From positions 1 through 5,947 of the forward strand of contig JBAROU010000036.1 in the NCBI GenBank assembly GCA_049642385.1: DNA of 5,947 nt, in the 5' to 3' direction. A program made the translations under genes and the position numbers. This stretch comes from JBAROU01 sp049642385. Lineage in GTDB: Bacteria; Chloroflexota; Dehalococcoidia; DSTF01; RBG-16-68-14. Shown here one piece after another: positions 1 through 5,942 of this stretch. The notes below the pieces were generated by a model. It worked only from the letters and a program-made list of their open reading frames with translations, was not told where the DNA came from and ran no database searches. Each line of letters starts with the position of its first letter. The stretch's first letter is position 1.

Positions 1-3
1 GGT

Positions 4-624
4 ATGGGATATCCCGCGTCAGCGGACGCTCGACAGTATTCGGTGAAGAAGCCTAGCGAGCAGCCTCTCTCGAAGTACGCTGAGAGCGCCAATCAGCTGA
101 TCTTGGTTGGGACCACACTGCGATCTATACAGCCCTTCATGGATTTTCTCAGGTCGAAAGCCCGCGAAGGTACTCACCTGACATTCCTTCTTGTTGATGA
201 AGACTTATTCGAAGGAGATGATTCCCTTCTAGAGCAGGTTGCTCGGCGGCATGACCGGGCAAGAGACGATGTCCTCGCGCAGCTTCGACAGACAACGAGA
301 CAACTTGCAACTCTGCAGCATGAGTTTCCATCGAATGTCTCCGTGATAAAGTTGCGAGTGCTTCCGTCGTTTGGGCTTACGATCGTGGATCCGTTCACAC
401 GCGCGGCGAAGATGCGGATAAGCCTGTACATGTATCAGTACCCAGCGGAATGCAACCTAGCTTTGCACATCCAACCTTCGACCTCCGAATCGGAGGCCAT
501 CTTTAGCAGATTCATGGCTCATTACAATCGGCTGGTTGTGGAAGCAAAACGCGCACGAACGGCAGGTGGCCTTCAGTCTGCGCTTGACTTGACTTCAGAG
601 ATGGAGCCGGCCGCCGTTTCCTGA
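4..624 (+). CDS. PLD-like / DUF5919-like domain protein, possibly 5'-truncated
   Basis: The 206-residue product has alternating strands and helices in the order typical of a phospholipase D-like half domain: a hydrophobic strand LILVGTTLR (32-40), a helix, a second strand TFLLVDED (60-67), a long charged helix rich in R/Q (about 75-107), then IKLRVLP (115-121), a strand pair around KMRISLYMY (136-144), and a C-terminal helix EAIFSRFMAHYNRLV (164-178). This layout matches DUF5919-type domains that often sit at the C-terminus of regulators or effector proteins. No HxKxxxxD catalytic motif is present, so a sensing or binding role is more likely than phospholipase activity (inference). No signal peptide or membrane segment is seen. 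The frame is open to the window edge, so the first ATG at 4 may be internal to a longer protein whose N-terminal domain lies outside. Codons are much more AT-rich than in the other genes, which suggests recent acquisition. The family call is from pattern memory only. Confidence 0.6.
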   Translation: MGYPASADARQYSVKKPSEQPLSKYAESANQLILVGTTLRSIQPFMDFLRSKAREGTHLTFLLVDEDLFEGDDSLLEQVARRHDRARDDVLAQLRQTTRQLATLQHEFPSNVSVIKLRVLPSFGLTIVDPFTRAAKMRISLYMYQYPAECNLALHIQPSTSESEAIFSRFMAHYNRLVVEAKRARTAGGLQSALDLTSEMEPAAVS

Positions 625-640
625 CGAGCTCGATACACAC

Positions 641-718
641 CACATCTCGCAGGCGGCGTTCGAGGTAGGCGCGTTCGACGGCGTTGGTGGTGAGGGCGAG
701 GGCGCGGCGGTAGGCCTC
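641..718 (-). pseudogene. Remnant of an ECF sigma factor C-terminus (ECF42/DUF6596 type)
   Basis: Reading leftward from 718, the minus strand encodes EAYRRALALTTNAVERAYLE followed by RRLRDV. This strongly resembles the last helix of ECF42-type sigma factors (the DUF6596, SigJ-like extension), which commonly ends in AYRRALAL-x-x-N-x-x-ER-x-x-LERRL. Only about 26 residues are present. Upstream the frame runs straight into the GC-rich palindromic repeat, and downstream it misses the usual stop and continues antisense through the neighbouring plus-strand gene to 512. No sigma2 or sigma4 domain is present anywhere in the window, so this is a fragment and not a gene. It is most easily explained as debris left by a rearrangement or insertion. 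A chance resemblance in a short Arg/Ala/Leu-rich GC-rich frame cannot be excluded, but the order of residues is quite specific. Confidence 0.5.
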
Positions 719-730
719 CCTCACCCCCTG

Positions 731-756
731 CCCCTCTCCCTCGCGAGGGCGAGGGG
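731..756. repeat. 26-bp imperfect palindrome
   Basis: Left arm 731-743 and right arm 744-756 pair in 12 of 13 positions with no spacer; the inner CCCTCGCGAGGG is a perfect palindrome. It is part of the repeat block next to the sigma factor remnant. Confidence 0.75.
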
Positions 757-791
757 AGCTTGGCATCGGGGCGTGGTGGGGGTGCGCGTGC

Positions 792-814
792 GGGGCAGGT
801 TTGAAACCCGCCCC
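792..814. repeat. Hairpin with 11-bp stem downstream of the DUF885 gene
   Basis: GGGGCAGGTTT (792-802) pairs with AAACCCGCCCC (804-814) in 10 of 11 positions. It lies about 60 bp beyond the stop of the minus-strand DUF885 gene, so it could act as a transcript end, but it lacks a U-tract in that direction. Confidence 0.7.
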
Positions 815-873
815 TACGTTTGTCCCTATCGGTGCGCCATCGGTGGCAGCGCGTTCTGGGTGCCGGCTGGCGG

Positions 874-2511
874 TCAGCTCTCCGAGGCGGTGAGCATGCG
901 CTCGATCATGGGGATGGGGTAGGGAAGCTTCATGAAGGCGTCGTGGAAGGCGAGGAGGTCGAACGAGGCGCCTTGCTGCGCGCGCAGGCGCTCGCGCAGT
1001 GCGAGGATCTCGTGCTTGCCGAGCGTGTAGGCGTAGTAGCCGGGACCGATGACGCCACGTCGCGCCTCGCGCTCAGCGATAGGGCGCGTGGCGAAGCCTT
1101 CACGCTCGAAGAACGCGACGGCCTGGTCGTAGCTCCAGCCTTGCGTGTGCAACCCGAACGAGCAGAGGTAGCGGCAGAGGCGAAGGAGCGCCTCGCGCAG
1201 TTGCATGATGTGGTAGCGCGGGTCGCCATCGCCGTAGCCGGCCTCGATCATCACCTGCTCGACGTAGTGCGCCCAGCCTTCGACGGTCGTGGTGGTCATC
1301 AGGAACTGCGGGAGCTTGCGTCCCGACTTGTGGAGCCAACTGATGTGGACGTAGTGGCCCGGGTACGCTTCATGTGCGGTGACGCCCGGCAGCGCGTATC
1401 GATTGAAGAACTTGAGATAGGCGTCGGTGCGCTCAGGCGGCCAAGATTCGTCCGGCGGCGTCACGTAGTAGTAGGCCTCGGTCGCCTTCGTCTCGAACGC
1501 GCCGGGAGTGCTGCAGGCCGCCTGCGTCGTCATGCGCGCGAAGGCCGGCGTCTCAGCGACTTGGATGCGTACATCGGTGGGCATCGTCGCGAGCTTGCGG
1601 TCGATGGAGAAGTGGCGCAGCTCTTCGAGGAGGTCGTTGGTGTCGGGTAGCAGACGCTCCGGTGAGGGATGATCCTTCGAGATGGCGTCGATTACCTCTT
1701 CTGGTGGCTTGGACGAATCGACTTGTGACGCGAGCTCGCGGATCTGCTCCTGGCTGGCACGGAGGTCATCGCGCGCGCGGCGCTCGAGCTCGTCGAGTGG
1801 GCGTTCGACGAAGTCGACGTACGCGAGGAGCTTCTTGAAGCGATCCGGCCCGTAGGCGAACTCCGCGTCCGAACGTGGCAGCAGATCATCTTTGAGCCAC
1901 GCTGCGAAGGAATCGAGGGCGTCGGTGGCGGCGCGCTGCGCGTCGTCGAATTGCGAGCGCAACGCGGCATCGTCGAGGCCGGCGAGCGCATTGGGCAGAT
2001 CGCGCTGGAGGAGCATGCGCACGCCCGCCGCTTGCTCGATGGAGGTCTCGATGGTGAGGCGCGGGCCGCCCTCGAGATTCGTCCGCGCCTGTTCGAGCAG
2101 GCGCGGCGCCTGGCGCAGGCGCGACACGAGCGCGCGCGCCCGTTCCGCGAGCGGCGCGAAATTACGGATGATCAGCCCGTTACAGGCCCCGCCCAGCGTA
2201 CCCAGGTAACTGCCCGGCGAGCGTTGCCACGACGCAAGGTCGTCAATATCTACTAGCTCCCACATGATGCGCCGCCGTAGCAGCTCGTGATCGGGCTGCT
2301 CTTCTGGCGGCAGCGTCGCTGGATCTATCGCCTCGATGCGCTGCAGGAAGCTTCGCAGGGAGCGGGCGCGGTTCTCGATGCTCTCGCGGCTTCGATCGCC
2401 CAGTTCGGCGTCGTGCTGGTGGAAGCCGAGGCTTGTGGCGCCGGCGGGGCGGTGGGCAAGCGTCGCGTCGATCCAGTCGTTTCCCAGGCGCTCGAATTCA
2501 GAAGCGGGCAT
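874..2511 (-). CDS. DUF885 family protein, predicted zinc metallopeptidase
   Basis: This 545-residue protein has the length and layout of DUF885 (PF05960) proteins: a helical N-terminal region (1-300) and a C-terminal catalytic region. The zinc-site motif HEAYPGHYVH spans 380-389, giving the family's HExxPGH pattern (H380, E381, H386). The probable third ligand is E411 in VEGWAHYVEQ, matching the EGWAxY motif of the family. The conserved end PGYYAYTLGKHEILALRE (490-507) and FHDAFMKLPYPI (522-533) also fits. No signal peptide or membrane segment is visible, so it probably acts in the cytoplasm on peptides or small amide substrates; the substrate is unknown and peptidase activity is predicted from motifs only. 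The start at 2511 is chosen over an open extension to 2628 because a strong AGGAAGGAG lies 6 bases upstream and the family-like sequence begins there. It is divergent from the secreted-protein gene. Confidence 0.9.
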   Translation of the reverse strand: MPASEFERLGNDWIDATLAHRPAGATSLGFHQHDAELGDRSRESIENRARSLRSFLQRIEAIDPATLPPEEQPDHELLRRRIMWELVDIDDLASWQRSPGSYLGTLGGACNGLIIRNFAPLAERARALVSRLRQAPRLLEQARTNLEGGPRLTIETSIEQAAGVRMLLQRDLPNALAGLDDAALRSQFDDAQRAATDALDSFAAWLKDDLLPRSDAEFAYGPDRFKKLLAYVDFVERPLDELERRARDDLRASQEQIRELASQVDSSKPPEEVIDAISKDHPSPERLLPDTNDLLEELRHFSIDRKLATMPTDVRIQVAETPAFARMTTQAACSTPGAFETKATEAYYYVTPPDESWPPERTDAYLKFFNRYALPGVTAHEAYPGHYVHISWLHKSGRKLPQFLMTTTTVEGWAHYVEQVMIEAGYGDGDPRYHIMQLREALLRLCRYLCSFGLHTQGWSYDQAVAFFEREGFATRPIAEREARRGVIGPGYYAYTLGKHEILALRERLRAQQGASFDLLAFHDAFMKLPYPIPMIERMLTASES

Positions 2512-2515
2512 CGCG

Positions 2516-2527
2516 GTCTCCTTCCTC
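2516..2527 (-). promoter_or_regulatory. Ribosome binding site of the DUF885 gene
   Basis: On the minus strand GAGGAAGGAGACC precedes the ATG at 2511 with the GGAG core about 6-7 bases away. This purine-rich site decides the start in favour of 2511 and against the longer open frame. Confidence 0.75.
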
Positions 2528-2544
2528 TGTCGCTGAGCGAGCGG

Positions 2545-2553
2545 ATTGTAGCA
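2545..2553 (-). promoter_or_regulatory. Candidate extended -10 promoter for the DUF885 gene
   Basis: The minus strand reads TGCTACAAT, an extended -10 element (TGn followed by TACAAT, five of six matches to TATAAT). It is 33 bases upstream of the start codon, so transcription would begin near 2538 and leave a leader of under 30 bases that contains the ribosome binding site. No good -35 is seen at 16-18 bases, which is acceptable for an extended -10 promoter. Confidence 0.45.
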
Positions 2554-2565
2554 CAGCGAGAGGAC

Positions 2566-2594
2566 TTGATCGGGGGCAGTTGGTCTAGTAGAGT
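2566..2594 (+). promoter_or_regulatory. Weak candidate promoter for the secreted-protein gene
   Basis: TTGATC (2566-2571) and TAGAGT (2589-2594) are separated by 17 bases, with four of six matches to consensus in each box. It points toward the plus-strand gene and overlaps the upstream side of the divergent DUF885 promoter. The match is modest and could be chance. Confidence 0.25.
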
Positions 2595-2673
2595 AGGGGC
2601 GCTGGTGGTGATTCGGGGAGCAACTCATATTTCCTAGCGGAAGCCCGATCGCGCCTTGCCCAGACGAACATGC

Positions 2674-2688
2674 TGGAGCGTAGCTCCA
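2674..2688 (+). promoter_or_regulatory. Small hairpin covering a GGAG site before ATG 2688
   Basis: TGGAGC (2674-2679) pairs perfectly with GCTCCA (2683-2688) around a three-base GTA loop. The left arm contains GGAG, 9 bases before an ATG at 2688, and the right arm reaches the A of that ATG. If this ATG is the real start of the downstream gene, the hairpin would mask its ribosome binding site. The structure is seen directly; the regulatory role is inference. Confidence 0.4.
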
Positions 2689-2796
2689 TGGATGTAGCTA
2701 GCTTGAGGTTGCGCCCTGCCGCTCATCACGTTTTCCCCTGCCCATAGGCGACGCGCCGTTCGCGCGCTGCTGCTTGCGTTCCTGGCCGCGGCAGCG
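2688..2796 (+). other. Probable missing 5' end of the secreted-protein gene (signal peptide)
   Basis: The reading frame of the downstream gene is open back to 2707 and encodes RRRAVRALLLAFLAAAAVAL followed by SLSAGQ, a textbook signal peptide with a basic n-region and an Ala/Leu-rich core, part of which lies before the GTG at 2797. There is no ATG, GTG or TTG in this frame between the stop at 2704 and 2797. Two explanations fit. First, a CTG start at 2716 with GAGG seven bases upstream. Second, the ATG at 2688 with GGAG nine bases upstream, followed by one extra base in TTTTCCCC (2731-2738); removing a single base there joins MDVASLRLRPAAHHVF to PAHRRRAVRALLL. A sequencing or assembly indel is therefore as likely as a real frameshift. 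Confidence 0.6.
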
Positions 2797-4704
2797 GTGG
2801 CGCTTTCTCTGTCGGCCGGTCAGCATGGGCAAACGCCTGTTGGCCACGCGCAGGTAGCGGAGCCATTCCTGAAGACCAAGCCTGTGGTCATTCTTGGTGA
2901 TCGCCCCGTCTGTTCGCTGTTGAGCGATGAGAAACGAGTTGCTGGGATCACGGGCCAGGATGGTGGGCCTTCCGTCGAGGTGGACGGCACCGTCTATTGG
3001 AATTTTGGCGACACAGTCTTGGCCGATGGCGGGATCATCCCGAACACCATTGGCATGAGCACCGATCTCGACGCGTCGGACTGCGTTTCTCTCACGCCGA
3101 AGACGAAGGACGGCAAGGTTGTGCCGCTGATCGAGAAGGTTCCGGGAGAGCGCACAGTCTGGCCCGTCGGCATGGTGGAGACGTCGCCCGGCCGGGTACG
3201 CGTCTACTACACGTCTATCGTTTCTGATCCCGAGACGACTTGGCGCTCGCAGGGAATCGGTCTCGCGTCGTTTGACACGGACACGCTGACGGCATCGCGC
3301 GAGCTCGGTGGCGAACTTCTCTGGAGTGAAAAGACGGGCTTCTGGGTGCCCATCGTTCGCACGTATGCCGACGAGACCTACGTCTACGTATTCCTTACGG
3401 AGGCGGAAGGGTGGGCGACGGACACGATCCTGGGCCGTGTGCCGAAGGTTGCGGTCAACGCCCCCGCCAACTACGAGTACTGGGACCCAGGCGAGGCCGG
3501 TGCAGACGGCCATTGGATCTCAGGGCTCTGGAACGAGGAGACGGGCGAGTGGAACGCGGCCGTTCACGATGTTGGGTCGCTCTGGCGACAGCCCGCGCTG
3601 CACAACGGGATCGACGTGGACTACAACGAATTCCTCGGTCGCTGGGTAGCGGTGTATAGCGCTAACTTCCTCACCTCACTGAGTCTTCGTACCGCGCCTG
3701 ACCTCACGGGGCCGTGGGATGCTAGCGATACGGTAGGTGTGCGTTGTGAGACGTTCCACCCGCCGCCTCATCGATTGTTCGTCTGCTACAGCGCTGCTCA
3801 ACACCCGTACTATGCCACGGATGGGGGGCGGACGATCTACGTCTCGTACAGCAACTCCGATAGTTACCAGGTGCATCTCCACGAGTTGCGGCTGGCGGCG
3901 TTGATCACGCAGCGGAGCGATCCGTCGGGGCACACGATCTATCTACCAGAAGGCACCGTGGCGCCCGATGGTTATTCGCCGGACGGCGCAGCGTTCTACG
4001 CATCGGACATCCCGATACCCGGCTTCGCGGCGATTCATCGTTGGCAAAACGCTACGACGGGCGCAATCCGCTACGGCGCGAAGGCCCTGGATGGGTACAA
4101 GGATATCGGCGTGGACTTCTATGCGCCTGTAGACATTGAGACGGCAGCAGCCACCAACGCGCTTTACGCGCCGGTGTATCGCTGGAGCCGAGATGGCGAC
4201 GAGCGATACTCCCCGCTCAATCTGGCGCCGGCCGGTTACGCCCCGGCTGAGATCGCGTTCTACGCGGCGTGCCCAGATTCTAACGGCGACGGCCTTACGG
4301 ACTGCGCTTACTCGTTTGCTGCGATGCCGCTCGATTCTGTGGACACCGACGATGATGGCTGTACCGACGCTCGCGAGGTTACTGCGCCGCCTCAAATGGG
4401 AGGCCAGCGCAACCCGCTCAGTTACTGGGACTTCTTCGACACGCCGAACGCAACTAACCTGCACGATGGTGTCGTAAATGTCGCGGACATTAGGCGCGTC
4501 CTCACGCGCTTTGGCTCGCGCGGAAATCCTGGCGTGAGCCCGCTGGTGGGACCGATCCCCGGAGCGAATGACTACCACCCAGCCTTCGATAGAGGTGGCC
4601 GGGCGGGCACGCAAGCGTGGAGCCTGAAGGGGGCCGATGGGGGCATCAACCTTACCGACGTGATGGCGGTGATCGCCCAGTTCGGACACCAGTGCACGCC
4701 GTAG
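2797..4704 (+). CDS. Secreted modular protein: DUF4185-like propeller with dockerin-like tail
   Basis: Residue numbers count from the GTG at 2797, which has no ribosome binding site and lies inside a signal peptide, so the true protein is longer. Residues 30-370 resemble DUF4185, a five-bladed propeller fold: GQDGGPSVEVDGTVYWNFGD (53-72) carries the family's DGG...WxFGDT signature, and further blades appear at 121-141, 180-201, 263-290 and 336-355. Some DUF4185 proteins are endo-D-arabinanases (GH183), so a glycan-hydrolase role is possible here, with D55 and D72 as candidate acidic residues; this is inference. Residues 380-490 hold three GY...FYA units similar to DUF5648-type repeats. Acidic loops DSNGDGLTD (494-502) and DTDDDGCTD (516-524) resemble thrombospondin type 3 calcium sites. 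The tail has two dockerin-like F-hands, HDGVVNVADIRRVLTRFG (556-573) and ADGGINLTDVMAVIAQFG (613-630). It probably works outside the cell in a calcium-stabilised form. Confidence 0.8.
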   Translation: MALSLSAGQHGQTPVGHAQVAEPFLKTKPVVILGDRPVCSLLSDEKRVAGITGQDGGPSVEVDGTVYWNFGDTVLADGGIIPNTIGMSTDLDASDCVSLTPKTKDGKVVPLIEKVPGERTVWPVGMVETSPGRVRVYYTSIVSDPETTWRSQGIGLASFDTDTLTASRELGGELLWSEKTGFWVPIVRTYADETYVYVFLTEAEGWATDTILGRVPKVAVNAPANYEYWDPGEAGADGHWISGLWNEETGEWNAAVHDVGSLWRQPALHNGIDVDYNEFLGRWVAVYSANFLTSLSLRTAPDLTGPWDASDTVGVRCETFHPPPHRLFVCYSAAQHPYYATDGGRTIYVSYSNSDSYQVHLHELRLAALITQRSDPSGHTIYLPEGTVAPDGYSPDGAAFYASDIPIPGFAAIHRWQNATTGAIRYGAKALDGYKDIGVDFYAPVDIETAAATNALYAPVYRWSRDGDERYSPLNLAPAGYAPAEIAFYAACPDSNGDGLTDCAYSFAAMPLDSVDTDDDGCTDAREVTAPPQMGGQRNPLSYWDFFDTPNATNLHDGVVNVADIRRVLTRFGSRGNPGVSPLVGPIPGANDYHPAFDRGGRAGTQAWSLKGADGGINLTDVMAVIAQFGHQCTP

Positions 4705-4708
4705 CGCG

Positions 4709-5932
4709 TTAGAAGCCGTCTGCGCAGAAGGGCGGATAGCGCGTCGCGAAAAGCGCGTCGGCTGTCGCCAGCACCTCGTCGTTGCGGGCCGCGATGAGCC
4801 CGGCGAGCGCACCGTTCGTCGGCGACAAGAAACCGTTGAAGACCGGCGCAAGCGTGGTTGCGGAGAGCACCAGGTCGGGCTCGGTCGACGTTTGCTCCAC
4901 GTTCGTCTCGCCGTCTCGCACTTCGATGTGGTATGTGCCTTCATTCCAGGGCGCCGAGCTGTCCGTGATGCGGATCGTCAGGGCCGTGTCGTGATTGGGA
5001 AACGCAGGCGCGCGGAGCTTGAGCGCCGCTCCGACGTCATTGATGCGGAGCAGCATGTCGTATTCCTCGCGCACGGTGACGCGCCTGGTGTCGTCCACTA
5101 GGCTGAAGAACGGGTCGTCCGGTGGCGCGACCCAGATGATCTCCCGCGGCAGATCGTGCCGGAGCACATACATGATCAGGTTTAGGTACGCGTCCGCGGT
5201 GAGCGCGACTAATTCGCGGACGATGAATGGCGGCCAGTCCGGATCATATTGGGCGGCCTGGCTGTACGTCACGTAGCCCTGAGGTTCGCCTCGACCGTTC
5301 TCCCATAGGGCTACGTCTGTTGCAGCTTGCTGCTGCTGTTGCGTTGCGAACACGGCTTCTCGCCACCAGACGTCGGCGCGGTGGATGGGGCCGTTACGCT
5401 GGGACGCGTGCTGGCGGTAGACGCGATCGGCCTGCTGCCAGTCGTCCGGCTTGAGGATGCGGACGTGGCCGCGCTCACCCGGCTGCGCCATCAGCGCGAT
5501 GTCTTTCGGCGCGAACGAGTACATGCGGTGCACGGAGGCGATCTCCCAGCCGAAGCGACGATAGAGCGTGGGGTGGGGCGTGTGCAGGCCGGAGAGCACC
5601 TGGCCACGCTCGCGCATGTCCGCCAGAGCCTGGCGCAGCAGCTTGCCAACGTGGCCTTTGCGGCGGTGCTGCGGCAGCGAGACGACGGGCCCGACGCCGC
5701 CGAATGAAAGTCCGCGGCCGTTGATCCGCATCGCGAATGGGATGACGCGGATGAATGCAGTCATCTCGCCGTCTTCGAACGAAGCGAGCGTCCAGTCGAG
5801 GGGGTAGAACTTGCGCGCTCGCTCGATGGCAGGCGTTAGGTCGCGCCGGTCGGATGTGTTGAAGGCGTAAGCAACAATCGCTTCCGCCTGTTCGACTTCG
5901 TTTTCGGTGATCGGTCGGATATCAAGAGACAT
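4709..5932 (-). CDS. Eis-type GNAT family N-acetyltransferase
   Basis: The 407-residue protein has the length and three-part layout of the Eis family: an N-terminal GNAT domain, a second GNAT-like domain and a C-terminal sterol-carrier-like (SCP2) domain. The acetyl-CoA binding motif A is VGPVVSLPQHRRKGHVGKLL (80-99), with the QHRRKG pyrophosphate loop. LYRRFGWE (123-130) supplies Y124, aligned with the Tyr general acid of mycobacterial Eis (YGRFGY). The protein ends in Phe407, matching the family's use of the C-terminal carboxylate of a terminal Phe as a base. It should transfer acetyl from acetyl-CoA to amines; Eis homologues modify aminoglycosides and other amines, but the substrate here is unknown. 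The protein is cytoplasmic by appearance. The start is supported by GGAGG five bases upstream. A run of five Gln (198-202) sits between domains. It is convergent with the secreted-protein gene, 4 bp apart. Confidence 0.9.
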   Translation of the reverse strand: MSLDIRPITENEVEQAEAIVAYAFNTSDRRDLTPAIERARKFYPLDWTLASFEDGEMTAFIRVIPFAMRINGRGLSFGGVGPVVSLPQHRRKGHVGKLLRQALADMRERGQVLSGLHTPHPTLYRRFGWEIASVHRMYSFAPKDIALMAQPGERGHVRILKPDDWQQADRVYRQHASQRNGPIHRADVWWREAVFATQQQQQAATDVALWENGRGEPQGYVTYSQAAQYDPDWPPFIVRELVALTADAYLNLIMYVLRHDLPREIIWVAPPDDPFFSLVDDTRRVTVREEYDMLLRINDVGAALKLRAPAFPNHDTALTIRITDSSAPWNEGTYHIEVRDGETNVEQTSTEPDLVLSATTLAPVFNGFLSPTNGALAGLIAARNDEVLATADALFATRYPPFCADGF

Positions 5933-5937
5933 GAATT

Positions 5938-5942
5938 CCTCC
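5938..5942 (-). promoter_or_regulatory. Ribosome binding site of the Eis-type acetyltransferase
   Basis: The minus strand reads GGAGGAATTCATG, a consensus GGAGG with a five-base spacer. It fixes the start at 5932; the promoter lies beyond the window. Confidence 0.8.

Larger units (their letters stand above)
718..823. repeat. Probable dispersed GC-rich palindromic repeat (two hairpins)
   Basis: Two inverted repeats lie close together in this intergenic stretch. The first, 731-756, is a 26-base palindrome with 13-base arms centred on CTCGCGAG and one mismatch pair. The second, 792-814, has 11-base arms (GGGGCAGGTTT against AAACCCGCCCC) with one mismatch and a very short loop. The segment starts with CCCTCACCCC and ends with CCCCTACG, a style of sequence I remember as recurring between genes in Chloroflexota genomes. 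Neither stem is followed by a T-run on either strand, so these are not classic intrinsic terminators, although they could still stop or stabilise the 3' end of the minus-strand DUF885 transcript. The dispersed nature is inferred, since only one copy is visible here. Confidence 0.5.

Noticed and set aside
792..820. Hairpin considered as an intrinsic terminator for the DUF885 gene
   Set aside because: On the minus strand the stem is followed by GC-rich sequence and not by a T-run, so it does not meet the usual criteria; kept only as a repeat.
820..1650. Open frame of 276 codons on the plus strand opposite the DUF885 gene
   Set aside because: It lies entirely antisense to a well-supported protein with conserved motifs, has a Val/Ala/Arg/Glu-biased composition typical of a mirrored high-GC frame, and shows no domain or ribosome binding site.
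2512..2628. N-terminal extension of the DUF885 protein by 39 residues
   Set aside because: The strong ribosome binding site and the promoter-like -10 element both lie inside this stretch, and the extension is low-complexity and not family-like.
2698..3513. Open frame of 271 codons on the minus strand opposite the start of the secreted protein
   Set aside because: Antisense to a convincing signal peptide and DUF4185-like domain; Arg-rich, no recognisable motif.
3943..4944. Open frame of 333 codons on the minus strand spanning the ends of two genes
   Set aside because: It runs antisense through the calcium-binding tail and out of frame through the acetyltransferase C-terminus, both of which have family motifs; composition is Arg/Ser/Val-rich with no domain.
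5328..5345. CTG/TTG-type trinucleotide run coding five Gln in the acetyltransferase
   Set aside because: Only five codons with mixed CAA/CAG use, in a likely interdomain linker; too short and impure to suggest an unstable microsatellite.
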